From JAHJCW01 sp965369995 (GTDB lineage Bacteria > Fidelibacterota > Marinisomatia > Marinisomatales > JAHJCW01): a stretch of DNA of 6,720 nt. Every line of letters begins with the position of its first letter. Position 1 is the first letter of the stretch. The stretch spans positions 1-6,720 of the forward strand of contig CBDURO010000061.1 of the NCBI GenBank assembly GCA_965369995.1, in the 5' to 3' direction. Both the position numbers and the translations under genes were made by a program. This document shows, piece by piece, positions 1 through 5,588 of this stretch. The notes below the pieces were generated by a model. The model saw only the letters and a list, made by a program, of their open reading frames with translations, did not search any database and had not been told where the DNA came from.

Positions 1-307
1 TTACCTATCAGTAGTTTACAACGATTTTAACAACTATTTTTGAACATTACGCCCATTCTGAACAAAGCTGTCATACCCGCATAGGCGGGTATACATATCT
101 TTAAATAGATTCCCGACCGAGCCGGGAATGACACTATTACTGTTATTCTGAACGAAGTGAAGAATCCATTATTCAAAATTATTAAGGACAGATTCTTTAA
201 AATTAAAATTTGATGATGAAAACGGATTTACCATATGTGTTCTTATTTTATAGAGGGGGGGTGGATATTATCGGTAAAAAAATAGCATTGACAAATATCT
301 CAAATTT
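1..307. other. Gene-free stretch downstream of the abiGi relic
   Basis: I find no convincing reading frame here on either strand. The left part carries the palindromic repeat cluster described separately (54-165). The right part (166-307) is AT-rich, apart from a run of seven G at 255-261. An AbiGii-type partner would be expected directly downstream of abiGi on the minus strand. None is visible, although only about 300 bases can be inspected before the window ends. Confidence 0.6.
54..165. repeat. Cluster of short interspersed palindromic repeat units
   Basis: Three different palindromic units lie side by side. Unit one has arms ATACCCGC (73-80) and GCGGGTAT (85-92) around a 4-base loop. Unit two has arms ATTCCCG (109-115) and CGGGAAT (123-129) around a 7-base loop. 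Unit three reads ATTCTGAACGAAGTGAAGAAT (145-165), with 5-bp arms ATTCT/AGAAT. A degenerate partial copy of unit three, ATTCTGAACAAAG, lies at 55-67, so the cluster may be nested insertions. Sequences of these types are dispersed in many copies in various bacterial genomes and are usually intergenic. None is followed by a clear T-run, so I do not call them intrinsic terminators, though they could stop or stabilise the minus-strand transcript arriving from nrdJ. Confidence 0.7.
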
Positions 308-987
308 TTAAAAGTCTGCCTTTATTTGTTGTACGCTCATTATTTTTGTTGCTAATAAGGATTTAGTTCTATCACTATAGCGACTTTTTATTTCAAGGAT
401 TTTGTTTCTTATATTTGTTCTTTCTCGTTCTCTGCTAATAATTATATAAGTTATATCTGAAGGTTTAAATGTAAGGGGATATAAAAGCTTAATATAATTA
501 TTGACAAGCTTTTGTATTTTTTAATTTCATTACTCTTTATTCTCTTCTTCCATTTATACCCCTCATATGGTTTTATGAAACAGCAATATTTGTATATAGC
601 TCTTGTAATTTCATCCATCTTATATGTTGAGTCAGATTCCCATAATTTTAATTGACTTGAGAGTATTTTTTTAAAAAGTATGTTTATATATTCTGAAGTA
701 GCTGTATTCTTTTGGATATATTATATTGGGCTTATTTTTTTCTCTAATCCCCAACTTTTCTTTAGTCCAATACCATATTTCCCATATCTAGTTATATGAG
801 TATCTATCTGTGAGAGAGGAATATCGCAAAAGCTAACCATTGGTATACCAAAATTGTATTCCTTGTTTAATATCGGATCCCAACTTTCAAGATGAAAATT
901 GGGATAAAAATTATTTTCTAGAATACTGAGTAGGCTTTTCTTTGTAGTGAAATGATATAGCGAACTAGTGCTTAAATTTATTGGCAC
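308..987 (-). pseudogene. abiGi: Broken AbiGi-like abortive infection protein
   Basis: The first 88 codons match the N-terminus of the AbiGi family, a component of the lactococcal AbiG phage-resistance system usually paired with AbiGii. Visible motifs are LYHFT near residues 10-14, SILENNFYP near 21-29, IPMVSFCDIPLS near 48-59 and RYGKYGIGL near 67-75, followed by SWG. The frame hits TAA at 721-723. It then continues in the same frame with family-like sequence (YIQKNTATSEYI, then FIKPYEGYKW). A second lesion, a frameshift, lies at or just after the A6 tract at 517-522. The other frame then gives LVNNYIKLLYPL and FKPSDITYIIISRE and ends at TAA 308-310. The only usable start is GTG (985-987). 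It has no clear Shine-Dalgarno and lies 5 bases after the nrdJ stop, so translation would need coupling. The expected 'FY(D/N)EREWRY'-type segment is not seen, so a small deletion is possible. The family call rests on remembered motifs. Confidence 0.72.
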
Positions 988-992
988 AGATA

Positions 993-3467
993 TTATTCAC
1001 ATTTCGCAAAACCACAGCCGGGGCAGGTAACACAGCCGGCTTCGTGGCGTACCGGTCCACCGCAATCCGGGCAGGTTTTAATGTTCTTTAAGGTAAAATC
1101 CTGTACTTTGGGGTTTTTTTCTTCGGTCTCGGTTGCCATGGTAAACTGCATGGATTGTCCCTCGCTATTGCTTTTTAGGTCGGTCCCTCGTTCTTTAAGA
1201 TAGTCATCAATGGCTTTGCCGATTGCATCCGGTGTGGAGAGGATCAGGCGACCGCTTTCCCAATTGGGGCTTGGTCCGCTAATTCCTTTTAGCTGTTTCA
1301 CGATGGCTTTCGGATTAATTCCGGAACGCAAAGCTAGGGAAATTAGCCGGCTGATTGCTTCCGATTGCGCAGCAGCATGTCCGCCCGCTTTACCGATGGT
1401 TGTGAACACTTCGCACAGTCCGTCATCATCTTCATTGATGGTGATGTACAAAGTTCCCTCACCGGTGCGTATGCGTTGCGTAATGCCTTTGGTCTGAATT
1501 GGTCTTAACCGTGGTCCGGGATTTACTCGCGGTAGTTTTTCAACCTTGGGAGTCGGAGTGGAACGGAGATCCTGATCTGTTGGGACAATTTTTAATTGGA
1601 CATTATCGCCTACTTCAACCTTTGGTTTTTCTTCTTTTTTATCCGATATCAAGATGCCTTCCCGCGAGCCTTCGCGATATACCGTAATGCCTTTTAATCC
1701 GGCTTTGTAAGCGGTCATGTAGATGTCTGCCACGGTTTCCATATCTGTATCTTCCGAAAGATTTACAGTGGAGGAAATTGAGCTGTCAACATACTTTTGA
1801 ATGATGCCCTGCATTTTCACGCGGAAGAATGGGTTTATGCTATGCGCTGTCACAATGTAATCCGGCAGGTTCTTATCATCATCAAATAATTTTTTGATAA
1901 TTGGATGATATACGGTGTACTCGTCAAATGTCTTTCCATAGCCGTCATTGCGCTTTACACGCCGTTTATACGATGTTTCGAATATTGGTTCAATTCCGCT
2001 GGTTACCCGTGCCACGATTGCGCCACTACCGGTTGGTGCAACAGTAGTTATAGTAGAATTACGGATTCCGTTCTTTTCAATATCCTCTCGTATGGGTTTT
2101 GGCAAATTCTTGATGAACTTGCTCTTTTTAAATCCTGTCCATTTATAATTGGGGAAACTGCCTTTTTCATTCCCGATTTGCATACTGGTTTCGTAAGCAG
2201 TGTTGCGGAACATTTCCATAACTTGGTCAATGGTTTGCAATCCATCCTCACTGTCGTATTTGATGCCCATTTTAACGAGCATGTCGCCCAATCCTAAAAT
2301 GCCAAGTCCGATCCGGCGGTCGTTTATGGCATTCTGTTTTTGTATCTCAAGGGCGTGGCGCTCTAAATTGTAATCCACAATGTTATCCAAAAAGCGTGTA
2401 GCTATTTTAACAGTTTCTTTGAATTCATCGATCATAAAGTTGCCTTCACTATCAACAAAACGTTCCAAGTTAATAGCGCCTAAGTTGCAGCAGCCGCCAT
2501 CGGGGAGTGGTTGCTCCGCGCATGGATTTGTTGACACTAACGGAGAGCAATATTCCACATTATGATACTCGCGCATCGTATCCCAAAATATCAAACCGGG
2601 TTCGGCGCTGTTGTGGGCGGCAAGGACAATTTTGTCCCACAGTTCTTTGGCGTTTATTGTGTTATACACTGTGCCGCCCCAACGGAGATCAAAAGTTACG
2701 TTCTTCTCAACAGCGCGCATAAATTCGTGTGTAAGTAAAACAGAAATATTGGAATATTTCACCATGTTTTCATTAGTGCTCTTAATAGCGATGAATTTTT
2801 CAATATCAGGGTGATCTACCCGTAAGGTTTGCATATTTGCGCCGCGCCGACCATGCTGCGCGATAGTATTGGTGTTCTCGCTGAACAGATTCATAAATCC
2901 AACCGGTCCGCAACTTTCGCCGCCCGTCCCGCCGATTGCATCTCCGGAAGGACGCAATACGGAAAGATCATGACCGCAACCGCCACCGTATTTATAGGTT
3001 AATGCTTCATCCTGAATTGCTCGGTAAATAGACCTTATAGAGTCTTTCTCGATTGCTACAACATAGCAATTATTCAATGTGGATTTAATGTCATCACGCC
3101 CGGCACCGTGCATAATTCTACCACCGGGAACAAATCTAAAATCTTCTAAAATTGAGAAAAATTGTGCTTCCCAATGTTCTTTGGCTTGTGGGGTTTTTTC
3201 TACAATGGCGGTTGCTTTTGCAACGCGTTGCCATAATTCCCAAGGATGTGTTTCTTTGGGAGTTAAATATTTATTTTTAAGGACATCTGCGCCTAACTGG
3301 TCATTAGTGTAATATTTATCTATTGTGTACTGTTCGGGTATATAGTTATCCGGCTTTTCGAGAATTCCTTCTTCAAAAGTCGGAACTACCGTACTCTGTA
3401 GATTTGGGTCTCTGTTTTCCGCTTCCGGATTTAATACCGGAAAATCCAGCTTTAAGTGTTCTGCCAT
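993..3467 (-). CDS. nrdJ: Class II (adenosylcobalamin-dependent) ribonucleoside reductase
   Basis: This cytoplasmic enzyme reduces ribonucleotides to deoxyribonucleotides, using coenzyme B12 to make a thiyl radical. It needs no oxygen and no small subunit. The 824 residues start at an ATG preceded by AAGGAAGGAG (3469-3478). Cys134 (in LNNCYV) and Cys327 (in GGCCNLG) are the expected redox pair. NPCAE at 314-318 carries the catalytic Asn314, radical Cys316 and Glu318; spacings match Thermotoga-type NrdJ. TVAPTGS (475-481) is the phosphate-binding segment. A proline- and lysine-rich linker (about 605-660) leads to a TSCPD-like domain (about 665-760). The protein ends in a Cys-rich tail with CxxC at 799/802, Cys812, CxxC at 815/818 and Cys823, a probable zinc site and dithiol shuttle. 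No N-terminal ATP-cone is evident. In the TSCPD-like part, positions often Cys (ISGPSP, LSTPDA) are Gly731 and Thr745. Base composition is more balanced than in the genes beyond 4297. Paired DnaA boxes lie upstream. Confidence 0.96.
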   Translation of the reverse strand: MAEHLKLDFPVLNPEAENRDPNLQSTVVPTFEEGILEKPDNYIPEQYTIDKYYTNDQLGADVLKNKYLTPKETHPWELWQRVAKATAIVEKTPQAKEHWEAQFFSILEDFRFVPGGRIMHGAGRDDIKSTLNNCYVVAIEKDSIRSIYRAIQDEALTYKYGGGCGHDLSVLRPSGDAIGGTGGESCGPVGFMNLFSENTNTIAQHGRRGANMQTLRVDHPDIEKFIAIKSTNENMVKYSNISVLLTHEFMRAVEKNVTFDLRWGGTVYNTINAKELWDKIVLAAHNSAEPGLIFWDTMREYHNVEYCSPLVSTNPCAEQPLPDGGCCNLGAINLERFVDSEGNFMIDEFKETVKIATRFLDNIVDYNLERHALEIQKQNAINDRRIGLGILGLGDMLVKMGIKYDSEDGLQTIDQVMEMFRNTAYETSMQIGNEKGSFPNYKWTGFKKSKFIKNLPKPIREDIEKNGIRNSTITTVAPTGSGAIVARVTSGIEPIFETSYKRRVKRNDGYGKTFDEYTVYHPIIKKLFDDDKNLPDYIVTAHSINPFFRVKMQGIIQKYVDSSISSTVNLSEDTDMETVADIYMTAYKAGLKGITVYREGSREGILISDKKEEKPKVEVGDNVQLKIVPTDQDLRSTPTPKVEKLPRVNPGPRLRPIQTKGITQRIRTGEGTLYITINEDDDGLCEVFTTIGKAGGHAAAQSEAISRLISLALRSGINPKAIVKQLKGISGPSPNWESGRLILSTPDAIGKAIDDYLKERGTDLKSNSEGQSMQFTMATETEEKNPKVQDFTLKNIKTCPDCGGPVRHEAGCVTCPGCGFAKCE

Positions 3468-3569
3468 TCTCCTTCCTTAATAAACAGCATGTTGCTGTGT
3501 TACAATTTTTCAATCTCAAAAGGAAGTCGGCAAGTGAAAACTTCAGTATTTGATTGGTTGGCTTCATGA

Positions 3570-3598
3570 ATCTATTTATAGATGAAAACCATAGTCAA
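3570..3598 (-). promoter_or_regulatory. Candidate nrdJ promoter with a small palindrome
   Basis: On the minus strand a good -35-like TTGACT (3593-3598) lies about 125 bases before the nrdJ start. The downstream -10 match is poor: AATAGA (3571-3576) at 16-bp spacing, or TATAAA (3575-3580) at only 12 bp. A 14-base palindrome with 6-bp arms ATCTAT/ATAGAT (3570-3583) covers the -10 region and could be an operator. The sigma factor type is unknown, so this is only a suggestion. Confidence 0.25.
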
Positions 3599-3652
3599 CA
3601 TAAAAAGTTAAATATGTACGATTGTCGACGAGAAAAAAGTATCAGGATATAG

Positions 3653-3672
3653 TTATCCACATATTATCCACA
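3653..3672 (+). promoter_or_regulatory. Two tandem DnaA boxes upstream of nrdJ
   Basis: Two perfect copies of TTATCCACA, the strongest DnaA-binding nonamer, lie at 3653-3661 and 3664-3672. They are in the same orientation, 11 bp apart start to start, about one helical turn. A weaker two-mismatch relative, ATTTGCACA, is at 3687-3695. They lie about 185 bases upstream of the nrdJ start codon in AT-rich DNA. DnaA is known to regulate nrdAB in Escherichia coli, so replication-linked control of nrdJ is the natural inference. An origin is less likely, since only two strong boxes are present and no dnaA or dnaN is nearby. Confidence 0.55.
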
Positions 3673-3733
3673 TACTTAATTGTTTGATTTGCACAAATAA
3701 TTTGGTTTATTTTATGAGTAATATTAACTATAC

Positions 3734-3760
3734 TATAATGGTTAAATTCTGCAAACCATT
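3734..3760 (+). promoter_or_regulatory. TATAAT box overlapping an inverted repeat
   Basis: A perfect TATAAT (3734-3739) overlaps a 7-bp inverted repeat, AATGGTT (3737-3743) and AACCATT (3754-3760), with a 10-base loop. No good -35 is seen at the proper distance. The only downstream gene on this strand is the tRNA, almost 200 bases away. It may be a promoter reading toward the tRNA or chance in AT-rich DNA. Confidence 0.2.
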
Positions 3761-3780
3761 GATAAATAAAAATATAGCTA

Positions 3781-3896
3781 CTTTTAGAAAATATTAGCTT
3801 TAATGAATATTGCGATTGTTAAATTCAACCCGCAATGCGGGTGTAGTTCCCCGCCACTGGCGGGGCAAGTGTTACACTGAATGATGTTTCTAAAAG
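3781..3896. repeat. Small element with inverted ends and GC-rich hairpins
   Basis: A perfect 10-bp inverted repeat, CTTTTAGAAA (3781-3790) and TTTCTAAAAG (3887-3896), brackets about 96 bases. Inside are a pair of AATATT words (3790-3795, 3806-3811) and two GC-rich hairpins in otherwise AT-rich DNA. The first has arms ACCCGC/GCGGGT (3828-3833, 3837-3842) and a 3-base loop. The second has arms CCCCGCC/GGCGGGG (3849-3855, 3859-3865) and a 3-base loop. The hairpins resemble dispersed palindromic repeats. I see no target-site duplication at the ends, so a MITE-like origin is only a possibility. No coding sequence is present. Confidence 0.5.
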
Positions 3897-3931
3897 AAAT
3901 AAAGATTTAGTAATTATTTGAAAATTGATAT

Positions 3932-4002
3932 GCGGGTGTAGTTCAATGGTAGAACACCAGCTTCCCAAGCTGGGTACGAGGGTTCGATTCCCTTCACCCG
4001 CT
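3932..4002 (+). tRNA. tRNA-Gly (anticodon CCC)
   Basis: A full cloverleaf can be folded. The acceptor stem GCGGGTG/CACCCGC is fully paired. The D-arm is GTTC-AATGGTA-GAAC. The anticodon stem CCAGC/GCTGG has loop TTCCCAA, giving anticodon CCC, which reads GGG. The variable loop is GTAC, the T-arm is GAGGG-TTCGATT-CCCTT with one G-T pair, and the discriminator base is T. CCA is not encoded, so it must be added after transcription. The length of 71 is normal for tRNA-Gly with a short D-loop. It is the only feature in the window with firm plus-strand support. Confidence 0.96.
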
Positions 4003-4009
4003 CAAGTCA

Positions 4010-4026
4010 AATTCTCTTCGGGAATT
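4010..4026 (+). terminator. UUCG-tetraloop hairpin after tRNA-Gly
   Basis: Arms AATTC (4010-4014) and GAATT (4022-4026) pair, with one bulged T (4015) and a C(TTCG)G cap (4016-4021), an unusually stable tetraloop. It lies 8 bases after the tRNA 3' end. No T-run follows, so it may be a processing or stabilising hairpin rather than a true intrinsic terminator. Confidence 0.3.
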
Positions 4027-4037
4027 AGATATTGTCG

Positions 4038-4102
4038 AGGAGGATTATTTGTATATTTCACTATTGAAGCGTAATAGAGGTAAGTCAAACAAAATAAAAT
4101 AA
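4038..4102 (+). other. Orphan strong ribosome-binding site with a 17-codon ORF
   Basis: A consensus AGGAGG (4038-4043) is followed 5 bases later by TTG (4049-4051). This opens a 17-codon frame with N-terminal (M)YISLLKRNRGK and a TAA at 4100-4102. A perfect Shine-Dalgarno is striking here because the other AT-rich genes have weak ones. The start resembles the first strand of small GIY-YIG-type proteins (a 'YxYxLK' pattern), but nothing after it does. It is either a decayed gene start or chance. Confidence 0.2.
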
Positions 4103-4119
4103 AGTCAAATAGAGTCAAA
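4083..4119 (+). repeat. Helically phased AGTCAAA repeats
   Basis: AGTCAAA occurs at 4083-4089, 4103-4109 and 4113-4119, at offsets of 20 and 10 bp, so all copies lie on one face of the helix. The missing phase (4093-4099) reads AATAAAA. A further out-of-phase copy is at 4005-4011. Such phasing suits a protein-binding array, or it may be a degenerate 10-bp tandem repeat. Confidence 0.45.
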
Positions 4120-4130
4120 TAATACATAAT

Positions 4131-4158
4131 TAGGGATACACTTTTTAGGGATACACTT
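4131..4158 (+). repeat. 13-bp tandem direct repeat TAGGGATACACTT
   Basis: TAGGGATACACTT occurs exactly at 4131-4143 and again at 4146-4158, a 15-bp period with a 2-base spacer. No third copy is seen. It lies between the tRNA and the 3' end of the glycan gene pair, so it is not an obvious promoter operator for either. It may be a small duplication or a dimeric binding site. Confidence 0.5.
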
Positions 4159-4270
4159 CATTTTTTCAACGGATTTAGAAATTTCAACTTACTTGAACGT
4201 TAGTATTAGGTTAATTATTACTATTCAAAAATGCAGTTATGTATAAAATGATAAATACTTTGTTAATATA

Positions 4271-4286
4271 TGCCTACCATTAGGCA
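4271..4286 (-). terminator. Weak hairpin after the oxidoreductase gene
   Basis: Arms TGCCTA and TAGGCA (6 bp, 4-base loop) lie 10 bases past the stop codon of the minus-strand oxidoreductase. On that strand the hairpin is followed by TATATTAAC, AT-rich but not a proper T-run. Its position is right for a transcript end, but its strength is marginal. Confidence 0.35.
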
Positions 4287-4296
4287 GACAATTATA

Positions 4297-5580
4297 TTAC
4301 TCAATAATGACAGATTTAGCTTTATTATATAATACAAAATCACTACGATTAGATTCTATCGTAATATCGGACATATATATCTTTTCGTTAATACTAATGT
4401 CACAATTAGCTAATACACCGTTTGCTAAACAAATTGGCAACCCATCATTTTTATTATTCTGAACGCTATTTTCAATTAATCCATAACATGTGTAACCACC
4501 GATACCGTCTAATATACCACCTTTATTAATATTCTTTTTTGCATATGCGTACACGTTTGTCTTGAAACCAAATTGTGGATTTAATAATGAACTTTTATCC
4601 AATACTGCGTCAACAACTGTCCTAATTGTTTCAATATGACAAAGGTGATATGGACGGTAAAATAAGTTAAATCGACCATTTCCACAAGTGCCCGATCGAT
4701 AATAATCAAGCAAGTTTTGCTGGTATTCATTGTTACAATAACCTACAGCAAAAACACCTCCCGTTGGTTTAGTACCTAACGTATATTCAACTATTCTTTC
4801 ATTATTCTGATATAAATGTTCGAAATCATAATAATTAAAAATATCATATACAGAACTGATTGCCTTACCATGCATCCCGGGTTCTAAAACACTGCAATTT
4901 AACGCATTAGCCAATAATGCCATTTCAATAGCTACTTTTGTACCATCAGTAAACGATGTGCACATTACATAATCTAATTTTCTTTTATTAGCTTCAGGAA
5001 TAATTTTAGTAGGATTGCTGTATCGATCAAGGAATCCCTTGATGTTTCCAACCATAACCAATTCAAATCCCCAGAGATTTAGATCATCAACAATTCTTTT
5101 AATGACTCCTGGTTGATCGCCATCAGAGCTTGTATATATTAAGCCATGTTTATCTGCAACTTCCATTAAGTATGGTCCATAAAGTAGGTCAGCCTCTGCA
5201 TTCATCATAATTAAATGTGTGTTGTTTTTTAAGGCTTTAAGGTCAATTAATCCCGCAGCCTTTATAGAATTAGACGCATCTATAAAAGCATCAAAATACT
5301 CACAATCAGCTAATATCATCCCATCTTCGCATATTGCAACATGGTTTTCATTAATACAGTCGAGTAAATCATTTTGGTTTTCAACGATTTGAAAATCTTG
5401 TCCAATTGATTTCACTGAATCGATTGCACGATCAATTTTTATATCTGATATTGCTACACAATCAATCCCCGGTGTTATTGAACATTGATAAAATATCCCT
5501 TTCCCCATTTTTCCCGCACCAAGAAGTGCGATTTTGATATTTTTATTTAAGCTCTGTAATTCTTCTAATCTTTTTAACAT
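4297..5580 (-). CDS. NAD(P)-dependent oxidoreductase, DRL/homoserine dehydrogenase-like (COG4091)
   Basis: This is a predicted cytoplasmic dehydrogenase of 427 residues, counted from the ATG at 5578-5580. The N-terminus is a Rossmann fold: KIALLGAGKMG (about 16-26), then VAISD (about 42-46), ending the second strand with an Asp that suggests NAD preference. DASNS (about 101-105) and SSDGDQPG (about 151-158) fit the catalytic part of the 'predicted homoserine dehydrogenase' family. The C-terminal NKGGILDGIGGYTCYGLIE (about 352-370) and what follows fit the SAF domain. One family member, Brucella DRL, performs a DXP-reductoisomerase-like reaction, so some relatives rearrange and reduce sugar phosphates; the substrate here is unknown. 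It follows a glycosyltransferase gene by 8 bases, suggesting a role in making a glycan precursor. A TTG at 5590-5592 would add 4 residues and overlap the upstream stop (TTGA). I prefer the ATG, with a weak GAG upstream. True homoserine dehydrogenase in threonine synthesis is unlikely. Confidence 0.82.
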   Translation of the reverse strand: MLKRLEELQSLNKNIKIALLGAGKMGKGIFYQCSITPGIDCVAISDIKIDRAIDSVKSIGQDFQIVENQNDLLDCINENHVAICEDGMILADCEYFDAFIDASNSIKAAGLIDLKALKNNTHLIMMNAEADLLYGPYLMEVADKHGLIYTSSDGDQPGVIKRIVDDLNLWGFELVMVGNIKGFLDRYSNPTKIIPEANKRKLDYVMCTSFTDGTKVAIEMALLANALNCSVLEPGMHGKAISSVYDIFNYYDFEHLYQNNERIVEYTLGTKPTGGVFAVGYCNNEYQQNLLDYYRSGTCGNGRFNLFYRPYHLCHIETIRTVVDAVLDKSSLLNPQFGFKTNVYAYAKKNINKGGILDGIGGYTCYGLIENSVQNNKNDGLPICLANGVLANCDISINEKIYMSDITIESNRSDFVLYNKAKSVIIE

Positions 5581-5588
5581 GCCGTTTC

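Noticed and set aside
73..129. Rho-independent terminators of the nrdJ-abiGi transcript
   Set aside because: The stems are GC-rich but neither strand shows a following T-run, and the units match dispersed palindromic repeats better.
2048..2251. A 67-codon minus-strand frame inside nrdJ
   Set aside because: It lies wholly inside nrdJ in another frame, while the NrdJ frame there carries conserved family sequence.
1210..3312. Several plus-strand frames of 60-130 codons opposite nrdJ
   Set aside because: They are antisense to a fully conserved NrdJ frame, lack ribosome-binding sites and known motifs, and are expected by chance opposite a long gene.
3373..3567. A 64-codon minus-strand frame starting upstream of nrdJ and overlapping its 5' end
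   Set aside because: Its second half is nrdJ coding sequence read in another frame, it has no recognisable domain, and the nrdJ start with its strong ribosome-binding site lies inside it.
3653..3672. Replication origin (oriC) around the DnaA boxes
   Set aside because: There are only two strong boxes and one weak one, with no dnaA, dnaN, gidA or similar neighbour. A regulatory role for nrdJ is the simpler reading.
3828..3866. Attenuator or riboswitch (for example a cobalamin riboswitch for nrdJ)
   Set aside because: It lies upstream of the likely nrdJ promoter, and no B12-box-like sequence is seen between 3468 and 3931.
4083..4158. CRISPR-like repeats
   Set aside because: Repeat units are 7 and 13 bp with spacers of 2-13 bp. 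There are no 28-37 bp repeats, no unique spacers of suitable size and no cas genes.
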